Shown here: positions 37,556 through 46,153 of the stretch, one piece after another | Numbering within the stretch: position 1 is the stretch's first letter | Layout: the number at the start of each line of letters is the position of its first letter | Assembly: GCA_035471785.1 (NCBI GenBank) | Contig: DATIPQ010000035.1 | Span: forward strand, 1 to 64,000 | DNA from: Acidobacteriota bacterium | GTDB taxonomy: Bacteria; Acidobacteriota; UBA6911; RPQK01; DATIPO01 | Direction: 5' to 3' | DNA length: 64,000 nucleotides | The notes under the pieces: generated by a model | The model's database searches: none | The model's input: the letters and a program-made list of their open reading frames with translations, nothing else | Told to the model about the DNA's origin: nothing | Program-made: the position numbers and the translations under genes

Positions 37556-40520
37556 GGATCAAGGAATCTCCTTCCTTAAACTCGTATTGCTGCCAGTTGA
37601 CTGTTCCCCTGCGCATGCGTCGGTCGCGGCTGGGATTCAGCACTAGGACTCGTTCGCCGGCAGAAGTCAGGGACTCGTAACCCAACAGACAGACTTCTTC
37701 CCTTGAATCGACGATTTTCTGGTAGAGATTTCGAAACTTGCATCCCAGCCACTCCTCCGGCACAGGCGTGAGGTAAATCTCGTTGCTGTCCATGGAGGCG
37801 GTGAGGAGTCGCTCGAAGACCTCGGTGATGCCCGGACTGATGACGCTTTGAGCCATGATTTTTTCAGCAAGATCCTCGACCGAGACGATCTCGGCGTTCT
37901 TGAGCCGTTCGAAGTGCTCCCGGTTCTCGGATTCCAGCACCTCGACCACCAAGTGAATGTCTCCTTTAAGATCCCTGGCCGCGAGAGCCACCATCAGACT
38001 TCGGTGGTCGCTGTATTTGGCAGCTTCGCGCGAGCTTCGATCAGCCAGGATGACCAGGGTCCTGAAGTCCTCCACTCCCGCGTTTTTCAGGACCTCTCGC
38101 TTGAGGGGATCTCCGAATACAAAGCTGACATCTTCAGGCGCGCCGCTTTTATCGGACTCAGCCACGCCGGGAGCGGTCATGGGGCAGATAACTTTGAAGG
38201 AATACCTGTAGCGGCGTCGAATAATCGGAGCCTGCAACTGGGTAATGATGTCCCGAGAACCGGGGTTCCAGCCGCAAATGCCGATTCTTATGTCCTGCCT
38301 TTCTATTGACCGTTTGGGGAGTTGAAGCTGATCGATGGTTGACATGACTTTCCCTCCGCTGGTTTCTTTCCGCAGTTTCCGCCAAAGCCTCTGCCAAGCC
38401 GGCTTTCGCAGAGCCGAGGCCGTGTCGGCCATGATGATGAGTTCGTCCTCGGGGCTGAGTCGGGTATGGGCTCCCGGATGGTCGTTCGATTCCGGGAACT
38501 TGCGCGGGTTCAGTACGATTTGCACCCTGTTCCGGCGGAATCCTACTGCGATGGCGTCCCGCGAACGGGGAAGCTGACGCTGAATCTGGCCGAAGGTCGA
38601 GTTCGCCAGATCCCGGTTGAGGGGCAGGAAGTAAATCTCTTGCGACTGCCGGGCAAAAGTCAGCAGTTCGTCATAGACGCCCATGACGCGGGGAGTAATC
38701 ACCGATTGGCTCACGAGTTTCTCTGAGAGATCGCTGACATTGACGACTTGATTGACCCGGCAGGACTTCAGGTGCTCTTCGGTTTTGTGGCTGTTGGCCT
38801 CGGCCATGGTGTATACGGACGGCTTCAGGGCCTCGATGGCCAGTGTGCTGGCCACGTTTTGCAGCTCCGATTCCTCGCTGCCGGGATCGTCGCTGAGCAG
38901 CAGGGCGAACTTGGCCGTGGTTGCATTGGCCCTGGCCAGAGTGGACTTTTGGCATGGCCTGCCTTCCACGACCCATACGTTTTTGAAGTGATGGCGGTTG
39001 CGGACAGTGGTCTTCGATGAGTCCGAGGTGATGACCGCGATGGGCGGTTTTTTGGCAAGGTCGCCGCTGCGCAAGTGACGGATTAGACGCTCGCTCCGTT
39101 TCGACCAGCCGGCGATGATGACGTGATCGCGCAACTTGAAAAGGCGGGGTTTGGTTCTCAGCCGCTGTATCCCGAAGGCTTGCTCCACCAAAATCGAAAC
39201 GATGGTGGCGGTGAAGAGCGCGACCACCGCCGCACCCAAACTCAGGATGAGGATGGAAACCACCGTTCCCGCGGGCGTGATGGGATACTTGGACTCGAGT
39301 CCGCTGAACAGGTAATGGAGGATGGCGATGGCTGACTTGCCGAAAGAATCGAAGGCGCTGTTCTTTGACCCTTCGACGATGAACATGGTGGAAGCCCCGC
39401 CCAGCCACACGCAGACCAGCAAAACCAGGATGCGCCCCAGCGTAAACTGATGGATAAAGAGTGCAGTCCGGGAACGCAGCAGCAGGAATGGAATCAACAG
39501 AATGATGACTGGCATCAAGTAGTCCTTATATTCCTGGACCAGCCTTGCCAGTTCGGCCCGATGCTCTTCGTGGTAGCGCCGTGAAGACGGGTGGATTGGA
39601 ATGGTGATGTCGGATAGCCCTGTCAGGGGCGTCAGGTCAGCCAGGAACGGGAGTCCCTCGTGGCCCGGCAGATCGTAAACAGCTTCGAGCAAAGGCGCCA
39701 CGACGTCCGCCGGCACCTCACGCCCCAGGACCAGCAACGCCCTGAGGCCCAGGGAAGCGATATTGCGCTTTCCCGAGTAGACATCGTAGGGGATCTCGCA
39801 AAGGCTCAAGTAAGGCTGCTTGCTTCTCAGGCTCTGGATGATGTTCTGGTCGATTTCCAGCAAGGTGATCATGTCTTGCTGAGAGGCTTCCACCAGCGAG
39901 GTGACCGGAACGGCGGAGGTCACGAAGACCACGTCGAGGTTGCGGAATCTGAGTTCTTCGAGGGCTTCGCCCAGGCGGATGTAGAGAGTTTCCCAAGGCG
40001 GCCCTTCCGCCTTGCGGCTTAGCAGATTCAACTCGTCGAGTATCATCAAGGCGTGTGAAGCGGAACCGCTGCCTAGCTCACCGATTCCTATCCGCAGCGA
40101 CTTCTCGGAGTAGACGAGATCGCTTATCTGGTCGAATCCCAACTCGCGGCGAGCCGCCACGTGTACGATTTCGTCGTAAAGTGAGGCCAGCGCTCGATAG
40201 GGGCGTCCGTTGAGGTGCTCGGCCGCGGCTACGTCATTCTGCACCAGCGCAATGTCGCATTCCCCCGAACGCAGCATGCCGGTGTTGTCATAGGATCCTT
40301 GAGTGGTTTTGACCTCGAGTTGAAAGTCGGACATGAAGGGGTGACGGGCGATCTGTTGCGCCAGCCGGTTGTAGTTGCCGGCGGGACGCCCGGAACAGAA
40401 GTGGATCGCCCGCCCCGTCTCCTGCCCGCCTGCAAGTGGCCCGGCCCTGCCGAGAAACGCCGCCCACAGCAGGGCCGCTATAAGGCAGCTCCTGATGAAA
40501 ATGTGCCAGCTTCCAGCCAT
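37527..40520 (-). CDS. TAXI solute-binding domain fused to a CASTOR/POLLUX-like ion channel with two RCK domains
   Basis: A 997-residue fusion. Residues 1-27: signal peptide. About 35-305: TAXI-type solute receptor (IHFCSGRPAGNYNRLAQQIA, TTQGSYDNTGMLRSGECDIALVQND, SLRIGIGELGSGSASHALM). Spans at about 335-350, 360-382 and 417-445 with a re-entrant segment (392-412, SAIAILHYLFSGLESKYP) before the last. About 464-704 and 742-997: two TrkA/RCK-type domains with GWSKRSERLIRHL, ILNPRK, PEDELIIMAD and IGICGWNPGSR, as in CASTOR/POLLUX channels. The topology is consistent: receptor outside, RCK inside. There is no TVGYG filter. ATG 40520 chosen over an in-frame TTG at 40538. Ligand and ion are unknown. 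Confidence 0.8.
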   Translation of the reverse strand: MAGSWHIFIRSCLIAALLWAAFLGRAGPLAGGQETGRAIHFCSGRPAGNYNRLAQQIARHPFMSDFQLEVKTTQGSYDNTGMLRSGECDIALVQNDVAAAEHLNGRPYRALASLYDEIVHVAARRELGFDQISDLVYSEKSLRIGIGELGSGSASHALMILDELNLLSRKAEGPPWETLYIRLGEALEELRFRNLDVVFVTSAVPVTSLVEASQQDMITLLEIDQNIIQSLRSKQPYLSLCEIPYDVYSGKRNIASLGLRALLVLGREVPADVVAPLLEAVYDLPGHEGLPFLADLTPLTGLSDITIPIHPSSRRYHEEHRAELARLVQEYKDYLMPVIILLIPFLLLRSRTALFIHQFTLGRILVLLVCVWLGGASTMFIVEGSKNSAFDSFGKSAIAILHYLFSGLESKYPITPAGTVVSILILSLGAAVVALFTATIVSILVEQAFGIQRLRTKPRLFKLRDHVIIAGWSKRSERLIRHLRSGDLAKKPPIAVITSDSSKTTVRNRHHFKNVWVVEGRPCQKSTLARANATTAKFALLLSDDPGSEESELQNVASTLAIEALKPSVYTMAEANSHKTEEHLKSCRVNQVVNVSDLSEKLVSQSVITPRVMGVYDELLTFARQSQEIYFLPLNRDLANSTFGQIQRQLPRSRDAIAVGFRRNRVQIVLNPRKFPESNDHPGAHTRLSPEDELIIMADTASALRKPAWQRLWRKLRKETSGGKVMSTIDQLQLPKRSIERQDIRIGICGWNPGSRDIITQLQAPIIRRRYRYSFKVICPMTAPGVAESDKSGAPEDVSFVFGDPLKREVLKNAGVEDFRTLVILADRSSREAAKYSDHRSLMVALAARDLKGDIHLVVEVLESENREHFERLKNAEIVSVEDLAEKIMAQSVISPGITEVFERLLTASMDSNEIYLTPVPEEWLGCKFRNLYQKIVDSREEVCLLGYESLTSAGERVLVLNPSRDRRMRRGTVNWQQYEFKEGDSLILMAYELPDW

Positions 40521-40591
40521 TGATCCCACTACAGACAAGACACGCTTGAGGCAAAAGTGGGTGACACTCGACGACGCCGGCCCCTAATTTT

Positions 40592-41057
40592 TCAACCCTT
40601 TCCCAGGATTATTCGGCCCCAACTTCGTAGATCTCCCCTTGAGCAGCGTTGGTAAAGGCTGAAAGGAGGCATCGAGCAAGTACAATGCAGCGCCCGGAGG
40701 CGTGGCCGGCGCGGCCGCCTGCCAGCCATAGCTTTCAGAAAGGAGGTCTCAAAATGCAACTGACCCTCGACTTGCCCGAAGAACTGATGAAAGACATCCA
40801 GTTCGAATCCGACCACGAAGAGGTCCCGGTCGAGGAATGGCTCAAAAAGCTCATCAAGCGCAACGTCTGGCGCCGCCAACTGCAAAACCGCAAACCCGGC
40901 AACCGGCCCCACATTTCAGAAGTTATCGCCGACCTGATGAAGGACGTCCCCCCTGAGGACTTGGAGATGCTGCCAGACTCCAGAGAGCTGGACCACTATC
41001 TCTACGGAACGCCGAAAAAAAACAGCGATGAGTAGGACCATCTTCGCGGACACCTTC
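40592..41057 (+). repeat. Direct repeat, right copy
   Basis: This matches 36233-36697 nearly base for base, including the leader, antitoxin gene and the first 30 bases of the toxin gene, then the similarity stops abruptly at CACCTTC. The breakpoint inside the toxin gene shows that this copy is the derivative one. Confidence 0.85.
40754..41035 (+). CDS. VapB-like antitoxin, copy 3 (orphan)
   Basis: A 93-residue protein almost identical to copy 1 (MQLTLDLPEELMKDIQFESDHEEVPVEEW, ending DHYLYGTPKKN). AAAGGAGG precedes the ATG. Its toxin partner is reduced to eleven codons of similarity. It may still neutralise the intact PIN toxin encoded 4 kb upstream. Confidence 0.75.
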   Translation: MQLTLDLPEELMKDIQFESDHEEVPVEEWLKKLIKRNVWRRQLQNRKPGNRPHISEVIADLMKDVPPEDLEMLPDSRELDHYLYGTPKKNSDE

Positions 41058-41123
41058 CTTACGCGGTGCCCTCCGTGGCTTCGGGCACGCTCGCTCATTG
41101 GCTCGGAGTCCCTACCCCCTTGA
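41028..41123 (+). pseudogene. PIN toxin start only, copy 3
   Basis: ATG overlaps the antitoxin stop; MSRTIFADTF is identical to the intact toxin, then the frame continues with unrelated residues and stops after 31 codons. The remainder up to 41239 shows no gene. Confidence 0.7.
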
Positions 41124-41239
41124 AGAGGCGGAGCAAGCGGCATGACTGTTCTTCTAATCGTTGCATGGGAATTGCCGGGGAACCTGCTGGGGGTAGGGGT
41201 TTCGGGGGGAAATGGGTGCGGTGGGAGGGTGCAATTGAG

Positions 41240-41875
41240 ATGCCGGCAGTGGTTCCATGGAGAGGTATGGCTGTTTTCTTTCATGGCAACTATGGGATGC
41301 ACCGGGGGCGGATGGCGCGGATGGTGGGGCGGTTGAGGAGGTTTCCTGAGGCTACCCACCGCGAGATCGGGGAGTTCTTCGGGTATTCGCAAGCCTATTC
41401 AGCCCGCTACCGCAGTTGGCTGCACAAGTGCGGGATGGTGCTGCCGGGACGGCCCTTTGAACTGACCGAATGGGGACGGGTCGTCGTCGAGCACGACCGG
41501 GCCCTGGAAAGCCAGGCGACCCAGTGGTTCCTACACTGGGAGCTGGTCACTCATCCCACCCGGGCCCAGGTTTGGCACCGCTTCTGGCATGACTTCCTGG
41601 ACGACCGGAGCTTTTTTCAGGAGCCGCAGTTGCTGAGATACATCGCCGACTTCCTCAGGGGCCTCAGCGAGGAAGAACCCCCCGGCGACGACCGCATGGC
41701 CCGCTCGGTCCTCAACAAACTCATCGAAAGCTACACGGCCCCTCAAGCCCTGGGCCAACTGGGACTGGTGGTGACAGACGGCGACCGTTTTCTCAAAGGC
41801 GCTCCTCACATTCGAGGTCCCTGGAAAACGCCCGAGGAATGGGTGGCCGAATACGAAACGAGTCAATCGCGCTGA
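41240..41875 (+). CDS. DUF4007-like protein
   Basis: A 211-residue protein with the DUF4007 layout: FFHGNYGMHRGRMARMVGRL near the N-terminus, a helix-turn-helix-like GEFFGYSQAYSARYRSWL, LTEWGRVVVEHDRALESQATQWFLHWELVTHP (the LWxLHW block) and a C-terminal region. The function is unknown; some relatives sit beside DNA phosphorothioation or PAPS-reductase genes, but none is here. ATG 41240 with GGGAGGG is preferred; ATG 41267 is possible. It overlaps rbsK by 13 bp on the opposite strand. Confidence 0.7.
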   Translation: MPAVVPWRGMAVFFHGNYGMHRGRMARMVGRLRRFPEATHREIGEFFGYSQAYSARYRSWLHKCGMVLPGRPFELTEWGRVVVEHDRALESQATQWFLHWELVTHPTRAQVWHRFWHDFLDDRSFFQEPQLLRYIADFLRGLSEEEPPGDDRMARSVLNKLIESYTAPQALGQLGLVVTDGDRFLKGAPHIRGPWKTPEEWVAEYETSQSR

Positions 41876-42783
41876 AAACCTTCCAATTCCCGGCGGGTGG
41901 GGAGGGAGGGCTGGGCGCCCAGGCGGGTGACGGAGAAGGCTCCGGCGATGTTGGCGCGGGAGACGGCTTCGGACAGGGGGAGTCCGTCGGCCAGGGCGCA
42001 GGCCAGGGCTCCGTTGAAGGCGTCGCCGGCGGCGGTGGCGTCGACGGCGTTTACCTTGGGGGCGGGGATGAGCATGGCCTGGTCTTCGCTGAGCAGGTAG
42101 GCGCCCTTGTCCCCCAAGGTGATCACCACGCTGGACGCTCCCATCTCGCGCATCCGCCGGGCGGCGCGCCGGGCCGAGGACTCGTCCTCCACTTTGAGTC
42201 CGCTGAGGATCTCGGCTTCGCTCTCGTTGGGCGTGAGGACGCTGAGCTGACCGAGCAACTCCGGCTCGAGCCTTTGGGCAGGCGCCGGGTTGAGAATGAC
42301 GATGAGCCCCTCGCGCCTTCCCAAAGCTGCCGCATGGCGGACCGTCTCCATAGGCACCTCGAGCTGCAGCAGCAAGGCTTGGGCCCGGCCCAGTTTCCCG
42401 CCGGCCCGGTCGACGTCGCCGGGAGACAGTTCGCTGTTGGCGCCCGGTGCCACGGCGATGGCGTTCTGGCCCCCCTTCTCGACGATGATCAGGGCGGCGC
42501 CCGAGGGAAGTCCGGGGTCGAGCTGGACATGGGAACAATCGATGCCCTCGTCCTCAAGCTTGCGCAGCGCCTGCTTGCCGAAGTCGTCGGCTCCCAGCCG
42601 CGCCACAAAGGTCACCTGAGCCCCCAGCCGGGCGGCGGCCACCGCCTGATTGGCTCCCTTGCCGCCCGCGGCGGTGGTCAAGTGGCCTCCCATCACCGTC
42701 TCTCCCGGCGCTGGAATGCGTTCGGTTTGGACGATCAAGTCGGTGTTGGAACTCCCCACCACCACGATGCGCGCCTGTTTCAT
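41863..42783 (-). CDS. rbsK: Ribokinase
   Basis: A 306-residue PfkB-family sugar kinase. Visible: VVVGSSNTDLIVQTERIPAPGETVMG, AAGGKGANQAVAAARLGA, LNPAPAQ, TPNESEA and the catalytic Asp in DATAAGDAFNGAL. It phosphorylates ribose to ribose-5-phosphate. The start overlaps the nucleoside hydrolase stop (ATGA), so ribose released by the hydrolase would be used directly, and RpiB at 29.4 kb could process the product. Confidence 0.92.
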   Translation of the reverse strand: MKQARIVVVGSSNTDLIVQTERIPAPGETVMGGHLTTAAGGKGANQAVAAARLGAQVTFVARLGADDFGKQALRKLEDEGIDCSHVQLDPGLPSGAALIIVEKGGQNAIAVAPGANSELSPGDVDRAGGKLGRAQALLLQLEVPMETVRHAAALGRREGLIVILNPAPAQRLEPELLGQLSVLTPNESEAEILSGLKVEDESSARRAARRMREMGASSVVITLGDKGAYLLSEDQAMLIPAPKVNAVDATAAGDAFNGALACALADGLPLSEAVSRANIAGAFSVTRLGAQPSLPTRRELEGFQRD

Positions 42784-43754
42784 TGCAGCGAATCCTTGAG
42801 CAGCTTCTTGAAGCCGGGAATGTCGAGTCGCCAGTGGACTTCGGCGTTAGGCCCGCCCTCCAGCAGCTCTTCCCAGGCGGCGCGGTTGCGTTCGTCGGAA
42901 ACCACGCCGAGCTGGTCGACCACCGTCATCCCGCGCGTCAGTTCGCTCTGCGTTTCCACCTGAACGTAATGCCGGCTGCGGCGCAGCCCCAGCGCGGGGT
43001 TCAGCGCCAAGGACATGGCCACCGGGTCGGGAAGGGCCAGTCCGATGTCGCCCGACTGGCGGCGATTGGCGCGGATGGCCACCTCGTTGCAGTCCAGCGC
43101 GAAATGGGCCAAAGGCGTGTCGAGAGCCCTGATCTCCTCCATCTCCGCCTCGCTCAGATTGGCCTCCCCACGGCACAACTCCCATCCCACCATTTCGATG
43201 GGCAGGCCCGAGAAAAACACGATCCGCGCCGCCTCGGGATCTACCCACATATTGTACTCGGCGGCGGGAGTCACATTGCCCACGGTGCAGGCCGCGCCTC
43301 CCATGATGACGCAGCGACCCACGTTCCGGGCCATCCGCGGCTCCCGCAAGAGCGCCTGGGCCACATTGGTCAGCGGCCCCAAGGTCACCAGCGTCAATCC
43401 CGGATGGCGCCGGCACGCCGAAAGCAGGGCCTCCACCGCATGCCCCCGGGCGGCTTGCCCCGCGGGGGGCGGATAATGCCGATCACCCAATCCGTCACGA
43501 CCGTGGAAGAAGGCCGCGTCCACCGGCCGGCGCATCAGCGGACGCTCGGCCCCGGCAAAAACCGCGGCCTGCTCCCCGCACAACTCAACGGTATAGAGCG
43601 TATTGCGCATCCCCTGGGGCAAGGGAACATTCCCCGAAACCACGCTGATGCCCAGCACCTCGGCATCGCTATGGCGCAACGCCATCAGCAGCGCCACCAC
43701 GTCATCCGATCCCGCATCGGTATCGATCCAAAACCCTCGCGCCATGGGCTGCAT
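42780..43754 (-). CDS. Nucleoside hydrolase (IunH/pyrimidine-inosine type)
   Basis: A 324-residue protein with the nucleoside hydrolase calcium site WIDTDAGSDDVVALLMAL, LVTLGPLTNVAQAL, CVIMGGAACTVGNVTPAAEYNMWVDPEAA and a late CNEVAIR. It cleaves nucleosides to base and ribose. ATG 43754 is preferred for its AGGGAT site; ATG 43745 is possible. First gene of a two-gene operon with rbsK. Confidence 0.9.
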   Translation of the reverse strand: MQPMARGFWIDTDAGSDDVVALLMALRHSDAEVLGISVVSGNVPLPQGMRNTLYTVELCGEQAAVFAGAERPLMRRPVDAAFFHGRDGLGDRHYPPPAGQAARGHAVEALLSACRRHPGLTLVTLGPLTNVAQALLREPRMARNVGRCVIMGGAACTVGNVTPAAEYNMWVDPEAARIVFFSGLPIEMVGWELCRGEANLSEAEMEEIRALDTPLAHFALDCNEVAIRANRRQSGDIGLALPDPVAMSLALNPALGLRRSRHYVQVETQSELTRGMTVVDQLGVVSDERNRAAWEELLEGGPNAEVHWRLDIPGFKKLLKDSLQ

Positions 43755-43813
43755 TATCCCTGCCGCACGCGGCCCCGGCAACGGCGGGCTTTTTCGTGCG
43801 AGCAGAGGCGCGA

Positions 43814-45010
43814 TTAGCCCAGACAGGCCTCGATGACGTCGCAGGCGGCCCTGTAGCCTCCCGTCCGGCGCATAGAGTCTCTGATCTGACGGGCCTTGTC
43901 GAGGTAGTGAGGCTGTTGCAGAGCCTCCACTGCCTCCCGCAGGCGCGTGGGATCGACCTGGGCGGGCTTGAGGGCCTTTCCAGCGCCGACTTGCACCAGC
44001 CGTCCCGCCACCACGGCCTGCTCAGAAAGGAAGGGGATGGCCAGGGCCGGGACGCCGAAGTAGAGGCATTCGTTAACGGTGTTCATCCCGCCCCGGGTGA
44101 TGGCGGCTTTGGCGCCCTCCAGCAGGCGAAGCTGAGGAGCATAGCGGCAGAGGATGAAGTTGGATGGAGCCTGCTGCTCGAAGTCTTCAACGTCGAGTCC
44201 GCCGCCCAGCGTAAGCACCACCTGCCAATCGCTGGAGGCGAAGGCCTGAAAACAGTGCTCGAAGAAGTCGCTCTCGCGGTTGAAGAGCGTCCCTAAGGAG
44301 ATGTAAAGCAGCGGGCGCCGTGGATCGAGGCGCTTGAAGGGAAAGTCGACGTCGTCGCGGGAATGCTGAAGCGAAGGCCCCACGAAGTGAACGTCGGGTC
44401 CGAAAGAGTCGGCGAAGGGTTGAAAGCCGGGCCAGGTGTAGACCAGGCTGGCGGCCGTCCCCCGGGCGAATATCAAGTCGAGCATGGCGGGAGACGGGAA
44501 GTCCTGACGGCGCAGGGCCCGGCCAACCGAGCGGATGCGCCACAAGGTCTTCAGCTTGGTCATCGTGCGCGACCAGGAAAAAGGGATGTCATAGAGTCCG
44601 CGTGCCAACCCCAGCATGCGCCGGTGAAAGGCGAAGGTGCTGACCGAAGCAATGGAAGGCAGTCCCAGCACTTGGGCCGTCAGCTTGCCCCAGGGAGCCA
44701 CCGAGTCATGCATGATCAAGTCAAAGGCTTCATCGCGCACGCTAGATAAGCAGTCGGTCAGAAACCACTGGCAAGCCTCCATGACCGTGAGGGGCAGGCG
44801 GTTGATGTTTTCAGGAGTGACCGAAAGTTCCTCGAGGAGCGGATGTCCGTAAGAGCGGAAATCGGCGCCCGCCGCTTCAAGACGTTCTGCGAAGCTGTGC
44901 GAGCACCAGTAGACCACCTCATGGGCCCTGTTGCGCAGCTCCTCGACCACCGCCAGAGTAGGGTTGACGTGTCCAAAGGCAGGGAATCCGAAAAACGCAA
45001 TCTTGGCCAC
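43814..45010 (-). CDS. MGT-type macrolide glycosyltransferase (GT1 family)
   Basis: A 398-residue GT-B glycosyltransferase of the UGT/MGT family: IAFFGFPAFGHVNPTLAVVEELRNRAHEVVYW at the N-terminus, LLYISLGTLFNRE, YAPQLRLLEGAKAAITRGGMNTVNECLYFGVPALAIPFLSEQ at the donor site (RGGMNT in place of the usual HGGMNT). It probably adds a sugar to a small hydrophobic compound, for self-protection or detoxification. Starts at GTG 45010, two bases from a 22-bp palindrome. Confidence 0.85.
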   Translation of the reverse strand: MAKIAFFGFPAFGHVNPTLAVVEELRNRAHEVVYWCSHSFAERLEAAGADFRSYGHPLLEELSVTPENINRLPLTVMEACQWFLTDCLSSVRDEAFDLIMHDSVAPWGKLTAQVLGLPSIASVSTFAFHRRMLGLARGLYDIPFSWSRTMTKLKTLWRIRSVGRALRRQDFPSPAMLDLIFARGTAASLVYTWPGFQPFADSFGPDVHFVGPSLQHSRDDVDFPFKRLDPRRPLLYISLGTLFNRESDFFEHCFQAFASSDWQVVLTLGGGLDVEDFEQQAPSNFILCRYAPQLRLLEGAKAAITRGGMNTVNECLYFGVPALAIPFLSEQAVVAGRLVQVGAGKALKPAQVDPTRLREAVEALQQPHYLDKARQIRDSMRRTGGYRAACDVIEACLG

Positions 45011-45011
45011 A

Positions 45012-45033
45012 ATTTTTAGCCTAGGCTAAAAAT
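45012..45033 (-). promoter_or_regulatory. 22-bp perfect palindrome, operator candidate
   Basis: The core TTTAGCCTAGGCTAAA extends to 22 bases of perfect dyad symmetry (45012-45033), directly before the GTG of the glycosyltransferase gene. A dimeric repressor bound here would block transcription or translation. No regulator gene lies next to it, so the factor is unknown. Confidence 0.6.
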
Positions 45034-45152
45034 AAAAGATATGCAAGTTTCCCACTGTTCTTTGGCAAACGTCTGACCCCAAAAAGTCGTTTTTCCCTCC
45101 CAGGCGCTGAACGTGAACAAATGGCGCTTGGGGGACGTAGTAAGCTTTATCT

Positions 45153-46133
45153 ATGCTTGAGAATCTGAAGCGGGTGATTCTGCCCCTGGCGCTGCTGGTC
45201 ATTGTCGGTTTCCTGGTCATGGTGGTGAGCCAGACGGCGCAGGTGGTCGACATGGCCTCCCGCATCGACCCCCGGCTGGGGACGGCGGTGCTTTGGGCGT
45301 TGTTGGCCGTCTACGCGGGTCTGGTGGCGGTTCCGGTGGTGCGGTTGCTGCTCATGCCGCGTCCCCTCAAGCCGCCCGAGAGCGATCAGGGTCCGGAGTT
45401 CGAGCGGCACTTGAAACGGCTGGGACGGCGTCTGGCCTCCAACCGGGAGTTGACCGGGCACGCCTTCGACCTGAGCAGCCGCCAGGGGGTGGAGGCGGCG
45501 CTGGCGGTGCTCGATGAGCGGGCCGAGGCGGAGATCCGCACGCGCGCCGCCACCGTCTTCCTGATGACCGCGATTTCCCAGAGCGGACGGCTGGACGGCC
45601 TGCTGGTTCTCGTCAACCAGACCCAGATGGTCTACCAGATCGCCAAGATCTACTACCAGCGGCCCACTCTGCGCGATCTGGCGCGGCTCTACGCCAACGT
45701 AGCCGCCACCGCCTTCATCGTGGGGGAATTAGAAGACAGCGAAGTGGGCGATCAACTGGCCGCCATGACCGCGGCCAGCGCCGGATCGGTGGTGGGAGCC
45801 GTGCCCGGACTTCAGGCCGTCACGGCCCTCTTCGTCAATTCCCTGGTCACCGGCTCGGCCAGCGCCTTCCTCACCTTGCGGGTGGGTTTGATCGCCAAGG
45901 GATATTGCGACGCCCTGGTCAAGCCGCAGCGCAAAACCCTGCGCCGCAGCGCCTCGGCTCAAGCATTGAAGATGCTCTCCACCATCATCTCGCGAGGATC
46001 GAAGGTGGTCTGGAACGCGTTTGCGGCAGGGGGCCGCAAACGCGCCCGTTCAGCCTTGGGCTCGGTCCGTGACTGGTTCCGAACGACCCCCGAGGACGAC
46101 CTGCCGGGCCAATCCGGCGGACAGCAGTCCTGA
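45153..46133 (+). CDS. DUF697 membrane protein
   Basis: A 326-residue protein with two N-terminal spans (ILPLALLVIVGFLVMVVSQ, AVLWALLAVYAGLVAVPVVRLLL) and a DUF697/YcjF-like region (AATVFLMTAISQSGRLDGLLVLVNQTQMVYQIAKIYYQRPTLRDLARLYANVAATAFI). DUF697 often accompanies GTPase or stress-related membrane proteins; the role is unknown. It is divergent from the glycosyltransferase gene. Confidence 0.82.
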   Translation: MLENLKRVILPLALLVIVGFLVMVVSQTAQVVDMASRIDPRLGTAVLWALLAVYAGLVAVPVVRLLLMPRPLKPPESDQGPEFERHLKRLGRRLASNRELTGHAFDLSSRQGVEAALAVLDERAEAEIRTRAATVFLMTAISQSGRLDGLLVLVNQTQMVYQIAKIYYQRPTLRDLARLYANVAATAFIVGELEDSEVGDQLAAMTAASAGSVVGAVPGLQAVTALFVNSLVTGSASAFLTLRVGLIAKGYCDALVKPQRKTLRRSASAQALKMLSTIISRGSKVVWNAFAAGGRKRARSALGSVRDWFRTTPEDDLPGQSGGQQS

Positions 46134-46153
46134 TCACCTTTCCCGACGACCTG

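Noticed and set aside
36233-41057. A composite transposon, because direct repeats bracket the channel gene.
   Set aside because: No transposase, terminal inverted repeat or target duplication could be seen; the repeats are toxin-antitoxin DNA.
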